From an uncultured Bacillota bacterium (GTDB lineage Bacteria; Bacillota; Clostridia; Peptostreptococcales; Anaerovoracaceae), in the NCBI GenBank assembly GCA_958448635.1, contig CAUDEQ010000015.1:1-36547 (forward strand): a stretch of DNA of 36,547 nucleotides, in the 5' to 3' direction. This document shows positions 7,621 through 16,463 of the stretch, piece by piece; the first letter of the stretch is position 1; each line of letters opens with the position of its first letter. The notes under the pieces were generated by a model, which saw only the letters and a program-made list of their open reading frames with translations, did no database searches and had not been told where the DNA came from. The translations under genes and the position numbers were made by a program.

Positions 7621-8958
7621 ATGCTTTTGGAAAAGACATATCTTCCTGTCATCAATTTTATATATGACAGGATAAAGCGGCTGGATGAGAAGACGAGAAA
7701 AGCGATAATCATAATATGCGTTGCAGTTGAAGTGCTGTCTACATATATCTATCAGTGCGATGAGTTCTTTGGATTCATATATTATGCGATGCCCAACTTT
7801 ATGGTGGGGGCAGTATGCTTCACAGGGATAATCATTGCGGGCATAGATTGCAGGATTGAAGAAATAAAGGTAAAGAAATGGCCGGTATATTTAATGATGC
7901 TGTGTGGGGCTGCAGTCTTCATATCAGGAATTCATCATTTTATAACATACAGCTATATGATAATGGGGCTGTTCATGCTGCTTATGATGCCTGCTTTTCT
8001 CATAGTATGGGGAGGAAGAAGAGACTTCGACAGACTGTTCAGTACAATCGCAGGAACCATCACAATTTTTTTTATAGCTTTTGTGATTGTGAACTGTATA
8101 CTGGCGCCAATAGGTGCACCTGAGTTTTCAACAGGAGGCAGGTATTTCGGCGTGGCAGCGGACCCCAATGGTCTTGCAAAGATAGCAGTGACGGCATGTA
8201 TATGTTCGATATATATGGTTGCGACGAAAAAGGGAGCATGGAAGATTCCTTTTGCAGTCGTTTTTCTTACAGCAGTTGTTTTTACGGTGCTCACTGCATC
8301 AAGGACAAATCTCATGGCGCTTATACTGATTTGTATTGCAGCGCTTATATTTCTGATAAAGTCATACGTCTGTGGAAGGGGATACAGCGTCAGAAGAATT
8401 ATAGCGATATCGTGCATATTGGTTATAGCGGCAGCAGGCGCTGCAATAATATCAGGATCATCCGGTGAAGATGGTTATGTAAGCATCATAAAAGCAAGGC
8501 TGTCACAAGGTGTTTTTGAGGATGGAACTGTTGACATCAATGCGTTGTCATCGGGCAGAATCGAGATATGGGAATTCTGTCTTTCGAAAACTTCTGTCAC
8601 AGGAAATGACGTGAGCAATGGGATGCAGGATGACCTCATTGTAATAGATAATGACCATGCGCACAATACAGTCATAGAGCTGCTGTACAGGTCGGGAATA
8701 ATAGCCGGCATATGCTTTCTGATCATAGAGCTGTACTGCGCAGTATGGACGGCAAGGGCGATATTCGCCGGGCGAAGGAATTCGCCTGCTGAAATGATGG
8801 CTTCTCTTCTTATGATAGCATTCATCATGGCGTCGATATTTGATATAGTGGTGCTGCCTTTTGCGAAAATGACGACATTTTTATTCTACTTCAGCCTGCC
8901 TGTCGTCTTTGCCAAAAATGAATGCGAAAGACAGGTTTTGATCAATGAAGAACAGTAA
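7621..8958 (+). CDS. O-antigen polymerase/ligase-like membrane protein (second Wzy-type protein)
   Basis: A 445-residue polytopic membrane protein with about eleven helices. A loop near residues 280-350 contains SSGRIEIWEF and DHAHNTVIELLYRSGIIAG. These match the motifs of the protein at 1417 and mark it as a Wzy/WaaL-family protein. It probably polymerises or attaches the glycan built by the flanking genes. TAGGAGAG lies a few bases before the ATG. The gene overlaps the next one by 14 bp, so translation is likely coupled. Having two such proteins in one locus allows either two repeat-unit linkages or two separate glycans. Confidence 0.75.
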   Translation: MLLEKTYLPVINFIYDRIKRLDEKTRKAIIIICVAVEVLSTYIYQCDEFFGFIYYAMPNFMVGAVCFTGIIIAGIDCRIEEIKVKKWPVYLMMLCGAAVFISGIHHFITYSYMIMGLFMLLMMPAFLIVWGGRRDFDRLFSTIAGTITIFFIAFVIVNCILAPIGAPEFSTGGRYFGVAADPNGLAKIAVTACICSIYMVATKKGAWKIPFAVVFLTAVVFTVLTASRTNLMALILICIAALIFLIKSYVCGRGYSVRRIIAISCILVIAAAGAAIISGSSGEDGYVSIIKARLSQGVFEDGTVDINALSSGRIEIWEFCLSKTSVTGNDVSNGMQDDLIVIDNDHAHNTVIELLYRSGIIAGICFLIIELYCAVWTARAIFAGRRNSPAEMMASLLMIAFIMASIFDIVVLPFAKMTTFLFYFSLPVVFAKNECERQVLINEEQ

Positions 8959-10972
8959 GCTGCTGCGTTTCATCATCGTAGGGGTGATCAATACACTCTT
9001 CGGTACTGCCATAATGTTCGGGATGTACAATCTGCTGGGTTTTTCATACTGGGTGTCATCGGCGGCAAATTACGTGCTGGCCAGCATACTCAGCTATGTG
9101 CTCAACAGGAGATTCACCTTCGGATATGAGGGCAACACGGTGAAAAGCGGCGCCAGATTCGTAATAAACATCGCCGCATGCTATCTCATGGCATATGGGG
9201 CAGCAAAGCCCTTTGCGGTATTGCTGTTGTCGGGAAGCACCGTAGCGGTACAGGAAAACGCAGCGATGCTGACGGGAATGTGCATTTTTACAGGATTGAA
9301 TTATATAGGTCAGAGATTCTTCGTTTTCAGGGAGGTTGTTATGGAGCATATGAAAGCATACGCTCAGTGGCTGGACAGTGAATATATCAGCGAGGAGGAA
9401 AAGCGGGAGCTGAGAAACATGTCCCGGGAGGAAATCCACGAAGCATTTTACAAATATGCCGAGTTCGGTACGGCAGGTATGCGCGGTATCATGGGGCTTG
9501 GAACGAACAGACTAAATAAATACACCATAAGGATGGCGTCAAAGGGCCTTGCTATGATGTTGGGAGAGGGAGCGAAGGTGGCGGTGGCATACGACACCAG
9601 AAACAACTCACGGCAGTTTGCCGTGGAGACGGCAGGCGTGCTGGCTGCCTCGGGATTAAAGGTCCTGATGTTTGACAGGTACTCTCCTGTGCCGCTGCTT
9701 TCCTACACGATAAGGGAGCTGGGATGCGACGGAGGCGTGGTCATAACTGCAAGTCACAATACCAGCGAGTACAACGGCTTCAAGGTATACGACAGCACAG
9801 GCTGCCAGATGAATGAGGATATGGCCGGGCAAATAGCCGCCAATATAAAAGGCCTTGAGGACGGGCTTGCCATAGAATCGGCAGAAGCTGATCATGAGAA
9901 TATCACCTGTATAGGAGATGAGGTGATAGAAAATTTCTTTGCAGCGGTGAATGAATGCGATACCGGAATCGACAGAAGTTATGAAGGCGATCTCAAGGTG
10001 GTATACACGTCGCTTCACGGCTCCGGAAGAGAATATGTTCTGAGAACTCTCGATACTGCCGGCTTCAGCAATGTAACCTTAGTTAAGGAGCAGGCCGAAT
10101 ATGACGGAGATTTTCCTACTGTGGAAAAGCCCAATCCTGAAGACAAGGCCGCATTCAAGATTGCAGAGAAAACTGCGGCAGAAACAGGTGCGGACATAAT
10201 CATCGGAACGGATCCCGACTGCGACAGGATAGGAGTAGGCGTGATCAAAGAAGATGGAGTGGAGTATCTTTCGGGAAATCAGATAGGAATTCTAATGATA
10301 GATTTTCTGGCAAGGATGGACAAGTTCACGGAAGGCAAGAAGTTAGTCACATCGATAGTTACCGGTGATATGGGTAAAACCGTCGCCGAAAGTTACGGCA
10401 TAGATGTGATCAAGACCTTTACAGGCTTCAAGAATATAGGTGCTGAGATCAACAGGATAGAAAAAGAAAAGTTTTTCATGGGGTATGAGGAAAGCTACGG
10501 ATATCTCCCGGGGCTGCATGCCAGAGATAAGGACGGAGTATCCTCGTCTCTCATCGTATGTCAGATGGCGGCATATTGGAAAGCACATGAAAAGACATTG
10601 ACGGATGTGATGAAGGAGCTGTATGAAAAGCATGGATATTGGATTGATGAGCAGGAGTCCTTTGTATTCGAGGGCTCCGAGGGAGCGGAGAGGATAGCGA
10701 GCATCATGGAAAAGCTCCGAAGCAGTGGGGACGAGCTTTTTGCAGATATAGTAAAAACAGAGAATGTACTGGACTACAGCACAGGTATAGATGGACTTCG
10801 TCCTGCCAATGTCCTGAAATACATGTTTGACGGAGGCTCATGGATAGCAGTCAGGCCGTCGGGCACGGAGCCTAAGATAAAGTTTTACTACTGTATAACC
10901 ACCTCTGAGGAGGATAAGTCGGCAGAAATATACGACAAACTGAAGAAACGAATAGAATCGCTTGTGAATTAG
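8945..10972 (+). CDS. GtrA-like membrane domain fused to phosphoglucomutase/phosphomannomutase
   Basis: This 675-residue reading frame joins two families. Residues 1-130 form a GtrA-like domain with four helices, including VGVINTLFGT, NYVLASILSYVLNRRFTF and the family ending NYIGQRFFVF. GtrA proteins are thought to help move polyprenyl-linked sugars across the membrane. Residues 133-675 are a complete alpha-D-phosphohexomutase: phosphoserine loop TASHN (Ser270), metal loop GTDPDCDR (Asp423, 425, 427), sugar loop GYEESYG, and phosphate loop RPSGTEPKIKFY. The mutase interconverts hexose 1- and 6-phosphates to feed nucleotide-sugar synthesis. No stop codon separates the parts. An in-frame ATG at 9341, preceded by AGGGAGG (9329-9335), could also yield a free 543-residue mutase, the ordinary size. 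The start overlaps the previous gene by 14 bp. A frameshift or stop that once separated two genes is not visible. Confidence 0.85.
   Translation: MKNSKLLRFIIVGVINTLFGTAIMFGMYNLLGFSYWVSSAANYVLASILSYVLNRRFTFGYEGNTVKSGARFVINIAACYLMAYGAAKPFAVLLLSGSTVAVQENAAMLTGMCIFTGLNYIGQRFFVFREVVMEHMKAYAQWLDSEYISEEEKRELRNMSREEIHEAFYKYAEFGTAGMRGIMGLGTNRLNKYTIRMASKGLAMMLGEGAKVAVAYDTRNNSRQFAVETAGVLAASGLKVLMFDRYSPVPLLSYTIRELGCDGGVVITASHNTSEYNGFKVYDSTGCQMNEDMAGQIAANIKGLEDGLAIESAEADHENITCIGDEVIENFFAAVNECDTGIDRSYEGDLKVVYTSLHGSGREYVLRTLDTAGFSNVTLVKEQAEYDGDFPTVEKPNPEDKAAFKIAEKTAAETGADIIIGTDPDCDRIGVGVIKEDGVEYLSGNQIGILMIDFLARMDKFTEGKKLVTSIVTGDMGKTVAESYGIDVIKTFTGFKNIGAEINRIEKEKFFMGYEESYGYLPGLHARDKDGVSSSLIVCQMAAYWKAHEKTLTDVMKELYEKHGYWIDEQESFVFEGSEGAERIASIMEKLRSSGDELFADIVKTENVLDYSTGIDGLRPANVLKYMFDGGSWIAVRPSGTEPKIKFYYCITTSEEDKSAEIYDKLKKRIESLVN
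9329..9343 (+). promoter_or_regulatory. Internal ribosome binding site and ATG at the GtrA-mutase junction
   Basis: AGGGAGG at 9329-9335 is followed after five bases by ATG at 9341-9343, in frame at residue 133 of the fusion. It falls exactly at the domain boundary, just after the GtrA-type ending. It would let the cell make a soluble mutase besides the membrane-tethered fusion. Confidence 0.6.
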
Positions 10973-11013
10973 CCTTTTTCACACAACCAACACCGCAGTA
11001 TTACAGCCTTTTG

Positions 11014-11042
11014 TTGATTTAAGCTCTGTATGTTGATATAAT
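11014..11042 (+). promoter_or_regulatory. Sigma-A promoter of the LCP-ddl-thrS operon
   Basis: TTGATT (11014-11019) and TATAAT (11037-11042) are separated by 17 bp, with an expected start near 11049 and an AAAGGAG ribosome site at 11056-11062. CACCGC upstream (10991-10996) and GCGGTG downstream (11048-11053) form an inverted repeat around the promoter, and TTTCACAC (10977-10984) mirrors GTGTGAAA (11051-11058). These could be operator half-sites. No clear terminator separates this promoter from the preceding mutase gene. Confidence 0.75.
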
Positions 11043-11069
11043 AAAGCGCGGTGTGAAAGGAGCAAATCA

Positions 11070-12575
11070 ATGGGCTACGATAAAGATAATAAAAACTACA
11101 GAAACACATCAGGAAACAGACGCAGCACTACTGATGAGCAGCGCGCCAGGGACGAAGCTTATCAGGAATATCTGAGGCTCAGGGAAAACAGAGATTCACG
11201 GGGCAACTATGTCAAGAACGATGATCTGTACGGCTCGTATTTTTCGAACAGCAGCAGAAGGAGCTCCGGAGAAGATCGCTCGTATCGCAGAAGGGAATCC
11301 TACGACAGATATGATGGCTATACAAGGGAGGACGGACAGAGCAGATATTCACGCAGCGAGGATCCCTACAGAAGCGGAACCTCCATAGACGATACTCCTT
11401 ACGGAGCATCTGAGATGAGACGGCGCAGCAAGAAGGATCAGATTGCCAGACAGGGGCGTATCAATAAGGCGGATCAGGACATGCAGGAAGAGGCGGCTCT
11501 CAATGCGGTAAACAAGAAGGCCGGCAAAAAGAAAAAGGGAAGAAAAAAGAAGGGCGGCAGAGGACTCAGGATAGCCGTCATCGTTATGCTGGTATTCGTG
11601 CTGGGAATAGGCGGAGTCCTTGCTGCAGGCATGGTGGTCATCAAGAATACCCTTGACAATGTGGGAAGAGTGGAGTTGGACCCAAATCTCATCGGCATAA
11701 ATGCACAGGTGGATGAGGATTTGAAAAATTACAGGAATATAGCGATCCTGGGCATAGACGCCAGAGACATGACCAATGATACCGACGTCAGAAGCGACGC
11801 CATCATAGTTGCCAGCATCGATAAGGAGACTAAAGAGATAAAGATGTTCTCCATATACAGAGATACCATGCTCTATCAAGGAGAAGAAGTGGGGCTTGAC
11901 AAGATAACCCACGCCTATTATCATGGCGGACCTACCAAGGTGCTTTACACCATAAACAAGAACCTCGACCTCAACGTCAAGGAGGTTGTGGTTGTCAACT
12001 GGAAATCGGTTGCCGATCTTGTAAATGCGCTGGGCGGTATAGACATAGACGTTCAGGAGTCAGAGATAAACGAGCTCAACTATATAACGCAGCATACGGC
12101 TAATACCATAGGCGGTCCTGCCAACGAGATCACGGAGCCGGGCATGCAGACTCTTGACGGAAATCAGGCGGTGGCATATGCCAGAATAAGAAAGGATGCC
12201 GCTACGGGAGATTACAGAAGAAACGAGAGAATGAAGATAGTTGTAAAGGCCACATTCAACAAGGCCAAGGACCTCAACGTCAAGACCATAAAGAAGATTT
12301 CCAAGGAAATCCTCCCGCAGATCAAGACCAACATGTCAACGGGAGATATGATGGGTCTGGCGCTGAACCTGACATCATATAATATGACTGACAGTGTAGG
12401 CTTCCCGTACGATCATATGGATATGAACAATGGTGTATTCTACGGAATTCCTGTGACTCTGGAGACAAACGTCACCAAGCTTCACGAGCAGTTCTTCAGG
12501 CAGGATGGATATATACCTACGGAGGGAGTGCTGGATATCAGCGAAGACATATCATACAGATCGGGATATTATTGA
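11070..12575 (+). CDS. LytR-CpsA-Psr (LCP) family wall-polymer ligase with long disordered N-terminus
   Basis: A 501-residue membrane-anchored protein. LCP enzymes transfer lipid-linked anionic glycans onto peptidoglycan outside the membrane. One helix (residues about 166-190, LRIAVIVMLVFVLGIGG) is followed by the LCP core from residue 220: NIAILGIDARD, RSDAIIVASID, IYRDTML, DKITHAY, VNWKSVADLVNALGGIDIDV and QAVAYARIRKD with the family's conserved Asp and Arg residues. Unusually, about 165 residues precede the helix. They are rich in Arg, Ser, Tyr and Asp, end in a run of Lys/Gly, and are probably disordered in the cytoplasm. AAAGGAG seven bases upstream sets the ATG. It is first in the operon with ddl and thrS. 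Confidence 0.9.
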   Translation: MGYDKDNKNYRNTSGNRRSTTDEQRARDEAYQEYLRLRENRDSRGNYVKNDDLYGSYFSNSSRRSSGEDRSYRRRESYDRYDGYTREDGQSRYSRSEDPYRSGTSIDDTPYGASEMRRRSKKDQIARQGRINKADQDMQEEAALNAVNKKAGKKKKGRKKKGGRGLRIAVIVMLVFVLGIGGVLAAGMVVIKNTLDNVGRVELDPNLIGINAQVDEDLKNYRNIAILGIDARDMTNDTDVRSDAIIVASIDKETKEIKMFSIYRDTMLYQGEEVGLDKITHAYYHGGPTKVLYTINKNLDLNVKEVVVVNWKSVADLVNALGGIDIDVQESEINELNYITQHTANTIGGPANEITEPGMQTLDGNQAVAYARIRKDAATGDYRRNERMKIVVKATFNKAKDLNVKTIKKISKEILPQIKTNMSTGDMMGLALNLTSYNMTDSVGFPYDHMDMNNGVFYGIPVTLETNVTKLHEQFFRQDGYIPTEGVLDISEDISYRSGYY

Positions 12576-12596
12576 TGAATTGCGGAAAGGATATAT

Positions 12597-13682
12597 ATGG
12601 ATAAAAGGATATCGCTGATAATTCTTTTCGGAGGAGCATCGTCTGAGCATGAAGTATCATGCGCATCGGCAGCCTCCGTTCTGAAGCATATCGACAGTGA
12701 AAAATACGACATCAGGACAATAGGCATCACGAAGGAAGGGAACTGGTTACTTACAAGTTCCCTTGCGTGCAATATAGAAGATGGTTCATGGATAGACAAC
12801 GAAGACAATAAAACGGCTTTCATCGTGCCTGACTGCAGCACGAGGGGGCTGCTTGTGAAACAGGAGGACGGCAGCTTTGAGAAAATCGGGATAGATGTGG
12901 TCTTTCCCATACTTCACGGAAAAAACGGTGAGGACGGCACTATGCAGGGGCTTTTGCAGATATCGGGGATACCCTTCGTAGGCTCTGACACATCATCGTC
13001 GGCGGCGTCTATGGATAAGGCGGTGACAAAGGCGCTGATGGAGCAGGGGAGTGTTGTCAATCAGGCAAAGTGCGTAGTGCTGCACGGTGAAATATACAAT
13101 AGGGACCCTGAAAACGAGGCAGCAGCCATCATGGATTATTTCGAGAATGAGCTTCCGCTGTTCGTAAAGCCTGCCAACGCCGGATCATCGGTGGGAATAA
13201 GCAAGGTGAAGAAGGTGGAGGAGCTTCCGAAGGCAATAGAAAAGGCGCTGCAGGAAGACGACAAGGTGATCATCGAGGAGGCCATAGTCGGCAGGGAAAT
13301 AGAGGTGGCTGTGCTGGGCAACGAAAAGCCCGAAGCATCATGCATAGGCGAGATCTTTGCGGCAAACGAATTCTACGACTACGATGCCAAATATCAGAAT
13401 GAAGCTTCAGAGACGAAGATCGTCTTTGATCTGGATGAAGAGAAGGAAAAGGAGATAAGAGATGCAGCCATAAGGATATACAAGGCAATGGGCTGCAGCG
13501 GACTTTCCAGAGTGGACTTTTTCATAAAGGAAAGCGGCAAGGTGGTGTTCAACGAGATCAACACACTTCCCGGATTTACCAATATAAGCATGTACCCCAA
13601 GCTGTGGGAGGCTTCGGGAATACCTTACGATAAGCTGATAGACAGGCTCATAGAGCTTGCGCTTGAAAAATATAACAGATGA
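12597..13682 (+). CDS. ddl: D-alanine--D-alanine ligase
   Basis: A 361-residue ATP-grasp ligase that makes the D-Ala-D-Ala dipeptide for peptidoglycan precursors in the cytoplasm. Motifs in order are LFGGASSEHEVS at the N-terminus, FPILHGKNGEDGTMQGLLQ, KPANAGSSVGISKV, EFYDYDAKY and FNEINTLPGFTNISMYPKLW. The EFYDYDAKY loop, with Tyr rather than His, is the pattern of D-Ala-D-Ala rather than D-Ala-D-lactate ligases. GGAAAGG lies eight bases before the ATG. It sits 21 bp after the LCP gene and 21 bp before thrS, so the three are cotranscribed. The length is normal and no van-type regulators are nearby. Confidence 0.95.
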   Translation: MDKRISLIILFGGASSEHEVSCASAASVLKHIDSEKYDIRTIGITKEGNWLLTSSLACNIEDGSWIDNEDNKTAFIVPDCSTRGLLVKQEDGSFEKIGIDVVFPILHGKNGEDGTMQGLLQISGIPFVGSDTSSSAASMDKAVTKALMEQGSVVNQAKCVVLHGEIYNRDPENEAAAIMDYFENELPLFVKPANAGSSVGISKVKKVEELPKAIEKALQEDDKVIIEEAIVGREIEVAVLGNEKPEASCIGEIFAANEFYDYDAKYQNEASETKIVFDLDEEKEKEIRDAAIRIYKAMGCSGLSRVDFFIKESGKVVFNEINTLPGFTNISMYPKLWEASGIPYDKLIDRLIELALEKYNR

Positions 13683-13703
13683 AAACAAGGAGAAACAGGG
13701 AAA

Positions 13704-15449
13704 ATGGCAAAAGCAAAGATAAATTTTGAGGATGAACATGTAAAGGAATGTTACAGGCATACGACGTCTCACGTCATGGCCCAGGCTGTGAAAAAGCTGT
13801 GGCCCGATGCAAAGCTGGCTATAGGGCCTGCCATAGACAACGGATTTTATTACGACTTCGACATGGAGCATAAGCTTACGGATCAAGACCTTCTAAAGAT
13901 CCAGAAGGAGATGAAGAAAATAATCCAGGCCAATTATCCGCTGGAGAGATTCGAGCTTCCAAGGGAAGAAGCCATTAAATTCATGGCTGACAAGGGCGAG
14001 GACTACAAGGTGGAGCTGATAAACGATCTGCCTGAGGATGCTGTTATCTCCTTCTATCAGCAGGGTGATTTCGTCGATCTCTGTGCGGGACCTCATATGG
14101 AAAGCACGGGACAGATAAAGGCGTTAAAGCTTCAGAGCATAGCGGGAGCATACTGGAGAGGAGACTCAGACAGGAAAATGCTCCAGAGAGTATACGGAAC
14201 ATGCTTCCCTACACAGGAAGAGCTGGATGAATATCTTCACAGACTTGAGGAGGCTAAGAAAAGGGATCATCGTAAGATCGGCAAGGAGATGGATCTGTTT
14301 GCCCTTTACGAGGAGGGTCCGGGATTCCCGTTTTTCATGCCTAAGGGAATGATAATAAGAAACGAGCTGGAAAGCTTCTGGAAGACAGAGCATGCCAAAA
14401 GAGGATATGTGGAGATCAAGACTCCCCTCATCATGAACGAGCAGCTGTGGAGAACCTCAGGTCACTGGGATCACTATAAGGACAACATGTACTTCACCAA
14501 GATAGACGACGAGGACTATGCCATCAAGCCTATGAACTGTCCAGGATCTATGCTGGCATACAAGAGAAAGATGTGGTCCTACAGAGAGCTTCCTGTCAGG
14601 ATGGGTGAGCTGGGACAGGTTCACAGACACGAGCTGTCGGGAGCGCTTCACGGACTGATGAGAGTAAGGACGTTTACTCAGGATGATGCCCATATCTTCA
14701 TGCTGCCTGAGCAGATCAAGGACGAGGTCATCGGTGTCGTTAAGTTCATCGACGATGTTTACAGCATGTTCGGATTCAAATATCATATAGAGCTGTCGAC
14801 AAGGCCTGAGGATTCCATGGGAACCGATGAAGAGTGGGAAGCAGCTGAAACAGCGCTGAGAGAGGCGATGGAATCCATAGGAAAGCCTTTTGTCATAAAC
14901 GAAGGAGACGGTGCCTTTTACGGTCCTAAACTGGACTTCCATCTTGAGGATTCCATCGGAAGAACGTGGCAGTGCGGAACCATCCAGCTGGATATGCAGA
15001 TGCCGCAGAGATTCGATATCAGCTATGTGGGACCGGACGGAGAGAAGCACAGGCCTGTCATGATACATCGAGTTATTTTCGGATCCATAGAAAGATTCAT
15101 AGGGATCCTTACAGAGCATTTTGCAGGTAAGTTCCCTCTGTGGCTGGCGCCTGTACAGGTGAAACTGCTGACTGTTACCGAAAAGTTCACGGATTATGCC
15201 CTCAAGGTTGCAAAGCAGTTTGAGGAGGCGGGCCTCAGGGTGGAAGCCGACATCAGAAACGAGAAGATAGGATACAAGCTGAGAGAGGCAAGAAACGAGA
15301 GAACTCCGTATATATGCGTGATAGGAGAACGCGAGCAGGAGGCATGCAATCTCACTGTACGTTCCAGCAAAGCAGGCGAGCTGGGTGAAATGGGCATAGA
15401 TGAGCTGCAGGAAAAGCTGCTGAAGGAAATAGCAGAAAAGGCGATTTAA
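13704..15449 (+). CDS. thrS: Threonyl-tRNA synthetase lacking the N-terminal TGS domain
   Basis: A 581-residue class II synthetase that charges tRNA-Thr. The N-terminal editing domain has HTTSH (His19, His23) and CAGPH (Cys127, His131), the metal-site pattern that clears mischarged serine. The catalytic core has the zinc ligands Cys279 (MNCPGSM), His330 (DDAHIF) and His455 (MIHRVIFGS), and the anticodon-binding domain follows from about residue 480. The usual start-to-editing TGS domain of about 60 residues is absent, which explains why it is shorter than the 640-residue E. coli enzyme. The ATG follows GGAGAAACAGGG. Only 21 bp separate it from ddl, so there is no room for its own T-box leader here. 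A second thrS elsewhere in the genome is possible. Confidence 0.95.
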   Translation: MAKAKINFEDEHVKECYRHTTSHVMAQAVKKLWPDAKLAIGPAIDNGFYYDFDMEHKLTDQDLLKIQKEMKKIIQANYPLERFELPREEAIKFMADKGEDYKVELINDLPEDAVISFYQQGDFVDLCAGPHMESTGQIKALKLQSIAGAYWRGDSDRKMLQRVYGTCFPTQEELDEYLHRLEEAKKRDHRKIGKEMDLFALYEEGPGFPFFMPKGMIIRNELESFWKTEHAKRGYVEIKTPLIMNEQLWRTSGHWDHYKDNMYFTKIDDEDYAIKPMNCPGSMLAYKRKMWSYRELPVRMGELGQVHRHELSGALHGLMRVRTFTQDDAHIFMLPEQIKDEVIGVVKFIDDVYSMFGFKYHIELSTRPEDSMGTDEEWEAAETALREAMESIGKPFVINEGDGAFYGPKLDFHLEDSIGRTWQCGTIQLDMQMPQRFDISYVGPDGEKHRPVMIHRVIFGSIERFIGILTEHFAGKFPLWLAPVQVKLLTVTEKFTDYALKVAKQFEEAGLRVEADIRNEKIGYKLREARNERTPYICVIGEREQEACNLTVRSSKAGELGEMGIDELQEKLLKEIAEKAI

Positions 15450-15482
15450 GAAAAGGACACAGCAGAAAACGATTAGAGAAAT

Positions 15483-16463
15483 ATGGAAGACAAGAGAAAA
15501 CGAACAAGAAAATCAATGTTGATATTCGCCGCCATCGTCGGGGGCTTCGTTGTTCTGGGAATACTGTTCCGGCTGACAGGCTTTATGAGCTTTGGAAGTC
15601 CAGAGCTTTCGGGTGCAGAGAACATCAGTGAAAGGCATATCGGCGTCCTTTACATCGAAGGCGTCATAGGCGATGGTGATATCTACAATCACGAATACAT
15701 CATAGATGCCATAGACGGTATGATGGAGAACAGCAGGAACAGGGGCATGATGCTGTTTATGGAGACTCCGGGAGGAGGCGTATATGAGAGCGATGAGGTA
15801 TATCTCAAGATAAGGGAATATCAGGAAACCACAGGAAGACCTGTATATGCTTACCTGGGAAGTCAGGCCACATCGGGAGGCTATTACATTGCCGCAGCTG
15901 CGGACACCATAGCCGCCAACAGGAACTGCTGGACAGGCTCCATAGGCGTCACCATAGGAACTCTCTACGATATTTCAGGCCTCATGGAGAGGTACGGGAT
16001 CAAGTCAGCGACCATAACCTCAGGCAGGAACAAGGCCATGGGAGATATCACCGTGCCGCTTACAGAGGAGCAGAGGCAGATACTGCAGTCTCTGGTGGAC
16101 GAAGCCTATGAGCAGTTCATAGATGTGGTGGCAGAAGGAAGAAGTCTTGAAAAAGATTATGTGAGGAGCATTTCCGACGGCAGGATATATACTGCGCGTC
16201 AGGCTCAGGAGCTGATGCTGGTGGACGATGTTGTCAACACATATGATGATGCCCTGGAGGATATGGCGCAGGAGTTCCATCTTTATGACTGTGCAGTATA
16301 TGAATTCCGCTATGAGCCTGAATACAATATATTGAGCAGTCTTATCCGATCGATGGATAAGATGTCCGATGCTTCATCGGGAGACATAGAGGCATTGACC
16401 GAGCTCATTGAGAGCAACAACGAGCTGCCTCTTCAATACATGTGCGAGGTTACGAAGAGATGA
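15483..16463 (+). CDS. sppA: Signal peptide peptidase SppA, short single-domain type (S49 family)
   Basis: A 326-residue membrane serine protease that degrades leftover signal peptides. One N-terminal helix (residues about 11-30) anchors it with the catalytic domain outside. The nucleophile is Ser131 in QATSGGYYIAAAAD and the general base is Lys184 in SGRNKAMGD. The 53-residue gap between them matches the short Bacillus-type SppA rather than the duplicated E. coli enzyme. The ribosome site before the ATG is weak, and the 33 bp after thrS hold no promoter that I can see. Its TGA (16461-16463) overlaps the next gene's ATG, so the two are coupled. Confidence 0.92.
   Translation: MEDKRKRTRKSMLIFAAIVGGFVVLGILFRLTGFMSFGSPELSGAENISERHIGVLYIEGVIGDGDIYNHEYIIDAIDGMMENSRNRGMMLFMETPGGGVYESDEVYLKIREYQETTGRPVYAYLGSQATSGGYYIAAAADTIAANRNCWTGSIGVTIGTLYDISGLMERYGIKSATITSGRNKAMGDITVPLTEEQRQILQSLVDEAYEQFIDVVAEGRSLEKDYVRSISDGRIYTARQAQELMLVDDVVNTYDDALEDMAQEFHLYDCAVYEFRYEPEYNILSSLIRSMDKMSDASSGDIEALTELIESNNELPLQYMCEVTKR

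Noticed and set aside
13683..13703. T-box riboswitch for thrS
   Set aside because: Only 21 bp lie between ddl and thrS, which is far too short for a T-box leader.
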